DNA from: a bacterium
GTDB lineage: Bacteria > Latescibacterota > UBA2968 > GCA-2709665
Direction: 5' to 3'
Assembly (NCBI GenBank): GCA_027619145.1
Contig: JAQCGA010000052.1
Coordinates: 1-12,896, forward strand
DNA length: 12,896 bases
The notes below the pieces were generated by a model. The model did no database searches, was not told the origin of the DNA, and worked only from the letters and a program-made list of their open reading frames with translations. Position 1 is the first letter of the stretch. The number at the start of each line of letters is the position of its first letter. Position numbers and translations under genes: made by a program. Below, piece after piece: positions 1-6,260 of the stretch.

Positions 1-282
1 TTTGCCGGTCGAACTCCAGTGTCCTTCCCGGAACCACCGCAGGTACCGTTTCATCTGATCTTCCGGATCGAACCCTTCGCAGGCAATCAAACTCTCCGCC
101 AGACACAGCGCCATCGACGTATCGTCCGTCCACGCCCCTGGAGGCAATTCAAACGGACCACCGCCGACCATATCCACAATTGGCTCAAATGAACCCGGAG
201 AATTGAACTCCAGCGTTGTCCCCAGCGCATCGCCCGCGGCAAGGCCCAGCAGACAGCCCTGATATCGTTCTTGTAAACGCAT
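1..282 (-). CDS. ADP-ribosylglycohydrolase family protein, N-terminal part (cut by window edge)
   Basis: This family removes ADP-ribose from proteins or small molecules using two magnesium ions in an all-helical fold. The 94 visible residues start at an ATG (280-282) with AGAGG about 8 bases upstream. They contain the hallmark N-terminal motif GLAAGDALG (residues 13-21) and the metal-binding segment [11 protein letters not shown] (49-59), whose Thr-Asp-Asp supplies magnesium ligands in DraG/ARH enzymes. The reading frame stays open to base 1, so roughly the last two thirds of a normal ~300-residue protein lie outside the window. It follows the glycoside-hydrolase-like gene on the same strand after a 108-bp gap that holds a repeat. 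The substrate (arginine-linked, O-acetyl-ADP-ribose or other) cannot be read from this part. Family assignment is firm. Confidence 0.85.
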   Translation of the reverse strand, partial: MRLQERYQGCLLGLAAGDALGTTLEFNSPGSFEPIVDMVGGGPFELPPGAWTDDTSMALCLAESLIACEGFDPEDQMKRYLRWFREGHWSSTGK

Positions 283-320
283 GACCCAACCTCTACTCTG
301 CAAAACCAAACACGCGCAAC

Positions 321-346
321 ACGGAGGTGAACCCCCGCGCTATGAC
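321..346. repeat. Dispersed repeat copy A, upstream of the ADP-ribosylglycohydrolase gene
   Basis: A 26-bp segment beginning ACGGAGGTGAACCCCC recurs at 1985-2010 with two mismatches. Flanking GCGC-type bases on both sides give weak inverted symmetry. It sits in the gap between two minus-strand genes, 39 bp before the start codon at 282, and could act as a transcript 3'-end hairpin for the gene upstream. It is probably an extragenic palindromic repeat rather than a specific operator. Confidence 0.5.
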
Positions 347-390
347 CAAAACATACCGGGCTAAACAACCCAATCTGAACCTGGTGCCCA

Positions 391-1932
391 TCACGAGCGG
401 TACCGGACCAGCGCCTCAACGCTACGAACCACCAGCGGCGCTTCCACGTGCGGATTCCGAGACTCTACAGTAATAGACAAACGATTCCACCTTCTCTTCA
501 ACACATCGGCAACGGAGAAGTCGAGCCAGCAATCGTTATAGTTGTATCGCTTCGTCACAAGCGTTGCATCGAGACACACACCGTTGAGTTCAAACCGCAC
601 GCAGTCAAGCGACGTCAACTGCTCTACCATCACCCGCAACATGGCCTCCGGCGGATCATCGGCAATATCGATCTCGACATCCGCACAATCACCGGACCCG
701 GCGATCTCCACCGGCAGGCTACCCCCTCTGCCTGTTGGCCCAACCAGATAGTGCTTGTCCAGCCCGGCAAGAACGTCAGGATCGCCAATTTCGCACCACC
801 ATTGAGGATCAAAACGGTCGTCTCTGGCGAACTTAACCCAATCCTGATTCCAGATATAAATACCGTCGGCACCCGCCTGCCAGTGACAGGCGGCAACCGC
901 ACGATGCATCTCGGCCGAATAACAATCACCCTCACCAAACAGCACCCGCGCCGAGCGCAGACGGTTTTCCTTGAACCCGTCGAGATTCTGAGCCACGATC
1001 TTGCAATCCGTACCCGCAGCGAGTTCCTGGTATTCCTCAATCGGGAGCCGGTAGTTCCACCCGCCCCCCTTCCCGGCCACCACCACAATATCCACAATAC
1101 GCTCCCGAATCCACGTACGCACATCCATCCCCTCGCGCCGCGTCTCGTCCAGATCGTATGGCACCCGCACCGAAAAATACAATGGCCGCCCAACCCGAGC
1201 GCTTTTGTGTTCCAGAAGCTGCTTTGTCTCCCGCAACATCCCGGTGAGATCTCCTGCGCCTTCCTGGCCTTCGCCGGGACGGAACAGGATTGGCCAGCGG
1301 CAAAAATCAAAATCCAGCCCATCCAGGTCGTACCGATCAACCGTCTCGGCAAACATCTCCATTCGGTACCGGCGCACTTCCGGAACCGCGAAATTGTAAG
1401 CGAACTGACTGTATTCACCCGCACTGATCCCAAGCAACCAGTCCGGATACTCCTTCTTAATTGGACTCATGTTGGGATCATCGAGACCACCGGGCAAACG
1501 ATGATCGTGGCCATCATTAAAACGAAACCCCAGAAACACGTCCATTCCGGCCCCGTGTCCATGTTCCACGATGACCTTCGGCGGATCGGTCCCGCTGTCG
1601 ATGAGTTCCCGAGCATTCTCGTAGATGCGCCATTCTCCTGCCGTCTTGAACCGCTCCCGCCCCTGCCCCCACACCGGCCCAACCTGCGTAGGATGCGAAA
1701 ACCAGTCGGTCAGATGGTGGGTGGCCGAACCGAAATACGGGTCCGTGTTCATCTGCCAGTACAGCGTGTCCACCATCGTCCCACGCAACGGATCAATCGC
1801 CGTCTTCACGAGCCCTTCAACACCAATGGGCGCTTCCATGTTTGCGGCCTGAAGGGAAGTACCGCAGTAGCCCATGATCAGACGACGTGGGGCTGGAGAT
1901 GTTCGACTGTCAGGGAATCGTCCCTGGATCAT
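391..1932 (-). CDS. Glycoside-hydrolase-like TIM-barrel protein (GHL10-like), 513 aa
   Basis: Likely a sugar-hydrolase-like protein; the substrate is unknown. The start ATG at 1930-1932 has AGGAG 8 bases upstream, and this decides it over an internal Met at residue 20 (MGYCGTS). No signal peptide is evident. The central part resembles the family-10-like glycosylhydrolase barrels: residues 202-213 read DLDGLDFDFCRW, a typical strand-end acidic motif, and later GADGIYIWNQDW gives another barrel strand. Residues from about 395 to the end look like a beta-sandwich accessory domain, possibly carbohydrate-binding. A terminator and a repeat lie upstream, so it appears to be transcribed separately from the block before it. 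A 579-codon open frame on the opposite strand is only a shadow of this GC-rich gene. TIM-barrel assignment is reasonable; the exact family is uncertain. Confidence 0.75.
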   Translation of the reverse strand: MIQGRFPDSRTSPAPRRLIMGYCGTSLQAANMEAPIGVEGLVKTAIDPLRGTMVDTLYWQMNTDPYFGSATHHLTDWFSHPTQVGPVWGQGRERFKTAGEWRIYENARELIDSGTDPPKVIVEHGHGAGMDVFLGFRFNDGHDHRLPGGLDDPNMSPIKKEYPDWLLGISAGEYSQFAYNFAVPEVRRYRMEMFAETVDRYDLDGLDFDFCRWPILFRPGEGQEGAGDLTGMLRETKQLLEHKSARVGRPLYFSVRVPYDLDETRREGMDVRTWIRERIVDIVVVAGKGGGWNYRLPIEEYQELAAGTDCKIVAQNLDGFKENRLRSARVLFGEGDCYSAEMHRAVAACHWQAGADGIYIWNQDWVKFARDDRFDPQWWCEIGDPDVLAGLDKHYLVGPTGRGGSLPVEIAGSGDCADVEIDIADDPPEAMLRVMVEQLTSLDCVRFELNGVCLDATLVTKRYNYNDCWLDFSVADVLKRRWNRLSITVESRNPHVEAPLVVRSVEALVRYRS

Positions 1933-1964
1933 ACAGGTCTCCTGGATGCTTGTTCACAAAGATG

Positions 1965-2010
1965 GCGCGGGGGTCCGGCATCGGACGGAGGTGAACCCCC
2001 ACGCTACGAC
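1965..2010. repeat. Dispersed repeat copy B with inverted arms
   Basis: Contains the 26-bp segment shared with 321-346 (24 of 26 identical, at 1985-2010), plus an inverted match: GGGGGT at 1969-1974 and ACCCCC at 1995-2000. It lies 53 bp upstream of the start of the 513-aa gene and directly abuts the terminator at 2010-2035. As for copy A, this is most likely an extragenic palindromic element. Confidence 0.5.
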
Positions 2011-2035
2011 AAAAAAAGCCCGGCCTGTCCGGGCT
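2010..2035 (-). terminator. Intrinsic terminator for leftward transcription
   Basis: On the minus strand a perfect 7-bp stem AGCCCGG/CCGGGCT (plus coordinates 2029-2035 and 2017-2023) with a 5-base loop is followed by a run of seven U residues. It lies about 90 bp past the stop codon of the PD-(D/E)XK-like gene and before the glycoside-hydrolase-like gene, so it marks the end of the upstream transcript. Confidence 0.85.
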
Positions 2036-2122
2036 CCATTCGGATCGACCTGGTACTATGCGGATCTGTGAATAAAACCACAGCTCGGAAACCGCTACCA
2101 GATCCCACCCGATTAGATCGTG

Positions 2123-3106
2123 TTATCTGTCCAATTTCCTGGCTGCTTCCTGAATCCGATCAATGGTATCTTGAACGACCGCAGTAAACTCCTTAAACTG
2201 TGGCTGGACCTCTTTCAGCGTTGGGTATTTATCCCAGGAATCCGGATATCCTTTCGGAACCCCGCACTTCACGACACGGGCGGATTTCTTCGCGTAATCA
2301 TACGCTATTTGCTCAGACAAACCCACGGCCTCAAGCTGGCGAGGAAGCCATCCGATGTACATCTTTCCTTCTTTTGTGACCACAAAGAGCGTCAGGTTCT
2401 GTCCGCTTCCCTGAGGGTCTCTCAGTTTAACCACAAAACTCGCCTTCTTCCATTCGATCAAACATCCCCGGTCGCTCATATCTGCCATAATCTGCCGGGC
2501 AAAATCAACGGACTTAGAATCTGTGTTCTGTCCCAGAATAGTAAAAAAATCCTCTTCCGCCAGGATCGTCTTCCGGGTAACTCCACCCTCTTCCTGCGTA
2601 TCTACCTGGACAGAAAAATCGGGCGATGTGTGTCCTTCAAATCGCACAATTGCCCGTGTCACCTCCCGCGTGCGGGTAACAACCTGAGGAATAACCAGCA
2701 AAGAATCATCTTTCAGTTCATAAACCTGAAGCTCCACCAGCGCCAGGGTAAAAAAAAGCTGTGGCGTCTGGCTCAGATATGCTGCCATCTCTTCCACGCT
2801 TTCACGGATGCCATCGCCCACAATCAGCAGAAGAAACCGCCCCCGCTGAAGGTTGCGACTGATCACATCGACAATTCCAGCTTCCTCATCCTCGTCAATT
2901 GGCTCCAGTGTACGAAGCGTATCCAGAACGCCCCGGTCGATTCCCTCATACTCCCGATGATAAGCCCGAACGTGGTTTTCCAGATCCGTAAAAGTCCAGC
3001 GACTGATCTCTTTGGCATAATCAATAATCTGTCCAACCACCTCTCGCCGGGCTTCCGGCCCTGCGATCTCCTGAAACCGACACGAACCATGACCTCCCGG
3101 GATCAA
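2123..3106 (-). CDS. PD-(D/E)XK-nuclease-like protein lacking its N-terminal catalytic part
   Basis: The readable product begins abruptly with a segment reading PEARREVVGQIIDYAKEISRW (about residues 17-36), followed by a hydrophobic core (RGRFLLLIVGDGIRESVEEM). From recalled relatives, the first of these normally follows directly after a nuclease beta-strand of the form LVEVKLWRN, which carries the catalytic Glu and Lys. Here that strand and roughly 100-150 preceding residues are missing. The nominal start is a TTG with no spaced ribosome-binding site. In another frame just upstream (3090 leftward) the codons read MVRVGFRR, which could be a frameshifted remnant. The C-terminal two thirds (about 300 residues) looks intact. 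Most likely a truncated, non-catalytic or dead gene of a defence-associated nuclease family. Family naming rests on recall; the missing N-terminus is supported by the reading frame. Confidence 0.55.
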   Translation of the reverse strand: MIPGGHGSCRFQEIAGPEARREVVGQIIDYAKEISRWTFTDLENHVRAYHREYEGIDRGVLDTLRTLEPIDEDEEAGIVDVISRNLQRGRFLLLIVGDGIRESVEEMAAYLSQTPQLFFTLALVELQVYELKDDSLLVIPQVVTRTREVTRAIVRFEGHTSPDFSVQVDTQEEGGVTRKTILAEEDFFTILGQNTDSKSVDFARQIMADMSDRGCLIEWKKASFVVKLRDPQGSGQNLTLFVVTKEGKMYIGWLPRQLEAVGLSEQIAYDYAKKSARVVKCGVPKGYPDSWDKYPTLKEVQPQFKEFTAVVQDTIDRIQEAARKLDR

Positions 3107-3124
3107 CTCCCTTACGAAGCTTAT

Positions 3125-3304
3125 CTACGCCTTGGGAAATAACTCGTATGCTTCGCGAAGAAATGTAAGATACGTCTCAGAGTCCAGATCAAAATCTTCT
3201 TTCAGCCGTAGCGTAAGTCTGTCCGACACCTCGTTCCGGTTCTTATAAAGAGCGCACAGAGTGTATTGGATCTCAATTGGATCTAAAATCCAAAACAAAT
3301 CCAA
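3125..3304 (-). CDS. Small hypothetical protein or gene remnant, 59 aa
   Basis: An open frame between the AlbA_2 gene and the PD-(D/E)XK-like gene. It reads from a TTG at 3302-3304 (a stop lies three codons earlier) to TAG at 3125-3127. The translation is highly charged with a helical look and ends DLDSETYLTFLREAYELFPKA, a composition unlike random frames. No good ribosome-binding site precedes the TTG, and the region upstream is strongly AT-rich. It could be the tail of a gene whose front is gone, matching the damage in its neighbours. I do not recognise the family. Confidence 0.35.
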   Translation of the reverse strand: MDLFWILDPIEIQYTLCALYKNRNEVSDRLTLRLKEDFDLDSETYLTFLREAYELFPKA

Positions 3305-3382
3305 TGTAAATAACTATAAAACAATATTTTAAATTTTTCATTGGATCTAATCTATAAGCTCAAACACTATTCTTGATCCAAT
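3265..3382. repeat. Cluster of ATTGGATC octamers
   Basis: ATTGGATC occurs at 3265-3272, 3276-3283 and 3340-3347, and inverted (GATCCAAT) at 3375-3382. The first two are 11 bp apart, about one helical turn. The copies straddle the AT-rich gap after the AlbA_2 gene and extend into flanking coding frames. They could be protein-binding sites or remnants of a duplication; chance is not excluded. Confidence 0.3.
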
Positions 3383-4599
3383 CTTTCATATTCCGGGCCG
3401 AGGTACCACAGCCCGGCCCGTGTAACGCCGATGCTATGAATCTTATTTTCCTTCTTCAGTTCCCTGAGCAATGCCTTTATCTGTCCAACCGATAGCGCCG
3501 GAAGCACCTGCCTGAGATCCTGGAATCGGCTACCTTCTTTATTTTGATCTGAAATATGTCTTAGCAAAAGCGCCTTATTGGTCTCCCGGTCCAATCCTCG
3601 TTTTCTGGTGTACACACCCTTCTTGCCCAGAAATTCATAAAATTGGCGGGATAAAACATAACGGACGCCACGCCCACGTCCAACCTGCTCAATCACGCCA
3701 TTTTCGATAAGCCGGGACAGGTTTCCTCTGAGATTCTCGGGTACGGATTCTTCCTGGAAAATCCGTTCATCGAAAGTCGGAATGTCAAGAACGAACAGGC
3801 CGTCCTGATAATGTTGCAGGTCGTTCCGCAGGTTGATCAACCTCCACAGCTCATCGTAAAAGCTAAAAAACCCCTGTCGGAATTCTTTTCGCTGTTGAGC
3901 CGGTCCTGAAGCCTCTGAGGAACGATATTCAAACACAACCTCTACCTGTCCGAGATGCCGTCCCAGGACTCTGGACGTACCAAAAAGAATAAGAGCGGCA
4001 AATGTCGGTTGTCCATCTATCAGAAGTTCGGCGTCACCAAGAAGCTGTTCGATGGAAAGTGTTTCCAGGGATTGGTTTCCAGACTTGGCAATCCAGCGAC
4101 GGCGGAAATCTTCGATGGCCTGAACATCGAGATCGAGAAAAGAAGCATCCGGGCACAAATCGGCTGAAAGATCGTGCCCGCTTTCTGAGAAAATTTTGCG
4201 AAGTCGATCTTCAGACATTGGCACGAGACTGTCACCCCGGCGCATCCAGTAAGTTCCCTTATCCTGGATAGCGGCACCAACTGGCCTCGGTGGGACGTGA
4301 AAAATCAGCACGCGCCCATCCGGATGGCGCACTTCGCTGAAATTGATCCGTAGATGCAGACGTTCGTCGAGGCCATTCCGTGTGCGTTCCGGCTGCAAAA
4401 ATGCCCGCGTGCCGACCACACGGCGTGGGCGTTCATCCGTTATGCCGAAAACAATATGGCCACCGCCTTCGTTGGCCAGAGCAGCGCAATAATGAGCCAG
4501 CGTCTCAAAATTAAAATTGCTCCTGGCCGCCTTGAACTCCAGGTTTTCCCCTTCCCTGGAATCCATCATTTTCTGGAGTTGTTCAAGAGTGATACTCAA
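3367..4599 (-). CDS. Schlafen AlbA_2 domain protein with apparent internal deletion, 410 aa
   Basis: Proteins with an N-terminal AlbA_2 domain bind or process nucleic acid and often act as regulators or in defence. I chose the TTG at 4597-4599 because AGGA lies about 7 bases upstream and the product then begins MSITLEQLQKMMDSREGENLEFK, as relatives do; a further-upstream ATG at 4689 adds 30 unlikely residues. The AlbA_2 domain spans about residues 17-130 (EGENLEFKAA, ALANEGGGHIVFGI). At 276-284 the text FDERIFQEE runs straight into SVPENLRGNLSRLIENGVIEQVGRGRG. From recalled homologues, about 130-150 residues (the HATPase_c_4-like part with the NAxxHRDY motif) normally lie between these two segments. 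The C-terminal winged-helix region (GVYTRKRGLDRETNKALLL) is intact. The loss is in frame, so a shortened protein could still be made. Confidence 0.7.
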   Translation of the reverse strand: MSITLEQLQKMMDSREGENLEFKAARSNFNFETLAHYCAALANEGGGHIVFGITDERPRRVVGTRAFLQPERTRNGLDERLHLRINFSEVRHPDGRVLIFHVPPRPVGAAIQDKGTYWMRRGDSLVPMSEDRLRKIFSESGHDLSADLCPDASFLDLDVQAIEDFRRRWIAKSGNQSLETLSIEQLLGDAELLIDGQPTFAALILFGTSRVLGRHLGQVEVVFEYRSSEASGPAQQRKEFRQGFFSFYDELWRLINLRNDLQHYQDGLFVLDIPTFDERIFQEESVPENLRGNLSRLIENGVIEQVGRGRGVRYVLSRQFYEFLGKKGVYTRKRGLDRETNKALLLRHISDQNKEGSRFQDLRQVLPALSVGQIKALLRELKKENKIHSIGVTRAGLWYLGPEYERLDQE

Positions 4600-4742
4600 T
4601 CTGATTCCTCGCCATTCAATATCTACCTTGCAAACCCAGTTGGAAAACCACTCGCCGTCAATCCATTCACATATAACTGAACATCCCATCTACGTTGGTA
4701 GCTTTGATAAATCTTATGGGTTTCTCTCGAACCTGAAGCGCT

Positions 4743-5492
4743 TCAAATTGCACCCAACACACCATCCCGTTGAAACCGATACAGCTTATTCCAGATCAGT
4801 GTATCCTTAAACCCCGTCTTGGTCTTAATGATGTTTTCTTCATCAATATCTTCCAGAAAATCTTTAAAAATATTATACAATGTCAAAAAATATACAAACT
4901 CTGGTGCCTGATCCTTTCTGAGGTTCTCGAGCTGAGCCAACAGCAGATCTTTCGCATCCACCACGACATCCGGATCATTCCAAATGGCTTCAAACCATTC
5001 CAACATCGCTGCTGCATTGGGCGGATCGGAGACACACATATTCATATAATAATTGCCCGACTCCACATACCCCAGCCCGGTGCCCGTAAATTGGGAATTC
5101 CCCTGAATGGCCACATCATCTGTGCCCTGATTCCCTACGTGAAAAAGATTCTGACTAAATGCCGATGGGTTGCGAACCGTCTTTGCTTCGGCCTTCTCTG
5201 CAAGCCAGTGTGCACACTCCATTGCGACCTGAGTCTGGTTAAGTTGATTTCTGAATCGCAGCTCAAAAGAATCACCGATAACTCCGGGAAATTGAGATTC
5301 AGCAGATCCAGGTGGCTGCGACAACACCAGACGCAGCCCTTTGATCCTTCGGAGTTCCTTCTTAAGTGCCTCGAATCCATACATTGAAAACTGTCCGGAG
5401 ATAACGGAAAGCCTGGATTCCGAAGTCAGATGTTTACCCAGATCATTGCCTACTTTTCCATTCTTCTTATTATCGAGAATTGTATTCGCCAT
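4743..5492 (-). CDS. N-terminal fragment of a PLD-domain SNF2-type helicase (probable pseudogene)
   Basis: Start ATG at 5490-5492 (AGAGGGA about 11 bases upstream) gives MANTILDNKKNGKVG, the usual opening of helicases carrying an N-terminal phospholipase-D-like domain. The 249-residue product contains the PLD-like region (residues ~20-175) and the linker, and stops at NKLYRFQRDGVLGAI. In relatives this is exactly the beginning of the SNF2 helicase domain, a few residues before the Walker A segment. All motor motifs and the C-terminus, normally some 700 residues, are gone. The PLD active-site segment, recalled as HGKLYH in relatives, here reads SQNLFH (113-118), so the His and Lys are lost. 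After the stop another frame stays open for 29 codons (ends FIKATNVDGMFSYM at about 4671), perhaps a remnant fused by the deletion. Probably non-functional. Confidence 0.6.
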   Translation of the reverse strand: MANTILDNKKNGKVGNDLGKHLTSESRLSVISGQFSMYGFEALKKELRRIKGLRLVLSQPPGSAESQFPGVIGDSFELRFRNQLNQTQVAMECAHWLAEKAEAKTVRNPSAFSQNLFHVGNQGTDDVAIQGNSQFTGTGLGYVESGNYYMNMCVSDPPNAAAMLEWFEAIWNDPDVVVDAKDLLLAQLENLRKDQAPEFVYFLTLYNIFKDFLEDIDEENIIKTKTGFKDTLIWNKLYRFQRDGVLGAI

Positions 5493-5582
5493 GCGATCAA
5501 CAATCCCTCTACAATACAAACGTCCAGTCCTGTGCTCTAAGTTTTCCGGCCACATTCAAACGCCAAACATAATAAACGTTGC

Positions 5583-5612
5583 AATATGCCAGACTCCCCT
5601 GTTACATGTCAA
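5583..5612 (-). promoter_or_regulatory. Candidate sigma-70-type promoter of the helicase/AlbA_2 block
   Basis: On the minus strand TTGACA (5607-5612) is followed after 18 bp by CATATT (5583-5588), four of six matching the -10 consensus. Transcription would start near 5576, giving a leader of about 84 bases before the ATG at 5492. Confidence 0.5.
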
Positions 5613-5630
5613 GCGCGGAAACGGTTGAAG

Positions 5631-5666
5631 TTTACGTTTACCGGTACATTTTACGCCTACCGGTAC
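5631..5666. promoter_or_regulatory. Two 17-bp direct repeats, each with palindrome TACCGGTA (candidate operator)
   Basis: 5631-5647 and 5650-5666 share TTTACG(TT/CC)TACCGGTAC, 15 of 17 identical. The palindromes TACCGGTA at 5639-5646 and 5658-5665 are 19 bp apart, close to two helical turns. They lie 19 bp upstream of the -35 hexamer of the minus-strand promoter at 5583-5612, where an activator, or a repressor acting from upstream, would bind. No other copy was noticed in the window. Confidence 0.5.
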
Positions 5667-5696
5667 TAAAACCCGGAAAAAAACGTCAACAGCGGG

Positions 5697-5930
5697 ATCA
5701 CGGAGGGACACGGAAAGGACACGAAGGGCACGAAGAGAGGTGAAAAGGCGGAAAGACGGAAGGGATGGAAAGAATACGGTGGGAACAATGGAAGGAAAAA
5801 TGCAAAGACCCGTGGAGTGAAACAGCGGTCGGATGGGAACAAATGGGGAGAACCAACGAGCAAACACGAGGAGAAAGTCTGGCAGGCGAATCAATTGGGC
5901 AAAGGCGAACAGGCACAAAAGTCCGAAAAA
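5697..5930. repeat. Purine-rich gene-free stretch with CACGAAGGGCACGAAG-type repeats
   Basis: The plus strand is overwhelmingly purine for about 230 bp between the candidate operator and the DUF433 gene. The first part (5698-5740) is a low-complexity run of CACGGA/CACGAAG units, a kind often found between genes in environmental genomes. Open frames here in either direction have lopsided composition and no family resemblance. With 5493-5696, which holds the promoter and operator, this accounts for the 441-bp gap. Confidence 0.5.
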
Positions 5931-5933
5931 CAT

Positions 5934-6188
5934 CTACATCGGTTCGTCCAGACTGCGCAAGCGCCCTCCACGATACACGTCGATCACAACATCGTTCTGA
6001 AGCGCCTCGGCAGCGTACCGAAGAACCGCATTGATATCCTCCACGTTCAACTCCGGATGCGCTTCAGCGACTTCCTTCTGCGTCATTCCATGGGACAGCA
6101 ATCCCAGAATATGTTCAACGCTCAGGCGGGTACCTTCGACAACGGGCTTCCCGCCCAGAATTTCCGGATCAGAAACAACTCGGCTCAT
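5934..6188 (-). CDS. DUF433 domain protein, probable antitoxin, without partner
   Basis: An 84-residue protein starting at ATG 6186-6188 with AGAGGA 6 bases upstream. It has the DUF433 signature throughout: SDPEILGGKPVVEGTRLSVEHIL (residues 6-28), then a helix-turn-helix-like part (GMTQKEVAEAHPELNVEDINAVLRYA). Full length for the family is about 75-90 residues. DUF433 proteins are predicted antitoxins usually followed by a DUF5615 PIN-like toxin gene. Here the frame after the stop is a purine-rich repeat stretch with no such gene, so this looks like an orphan. Divergently oriented to the thermonuclease-like gene. Confidence 0.85.
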   Translation of the reverse strand: MSRVVSDPEILGGKPVVEGTRLSVEHILGLLSHGMTQKEVAEAHPELNVEDINAVLRYAAEALQNDVVIDVYRGGRLRSLDEPM

Positions 6189-6260
6189 GAAAATCCTCTT
6201 TCCGTCGGGATCAGGTTCGGTATTTTCGATTCTGATTAGTTTCTCGCGTGTCCTTCAAAT

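Noticed and set aside
2060..2085. CTGTG/CACAG hairpin near 2066-2083
   Set aside because: Only five base pairs, no U-tract or conserved context; the terminator at 2010-2035 explains the region better.
448..2187. 579-codon open frame on the plus strand
   Set aside because: It lies opposite the well-started 513-aa gene, has no ribosome-binding site, reads through a terminator and repeats, and shows no domain.
2120..3142. 340-codon plus-strand frame
   Set aside because: Mirror of the PD-(D/E)XK-like gene; composition rich in unlikely residues and no family resemblance.
3286..3342. Tiny frame MKNLKYCFIVIYIGFVL, possible small membrane protein
   Set aside because: Only about 22 codons in an AT-rich gap, no ribosome-binding site, and it overlaps the 59-codon frame.
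5556..5933. 125-codon minus-strand frame directly after the DUF433 stop, a possible toxin partner
   Set aside because: It translates the purine-rich repeat stretch into Phe/Ser/Pro/Arg/Leu-rich text, covers the candidate operator and promoter, and has no PIN-like motifs.
5765..6239. Plus-strand frames of 89 and 140 codons
   Set aside because: Read the purine-rich repeat and the DUF433 antisense; no start signals or recognisable sequence.
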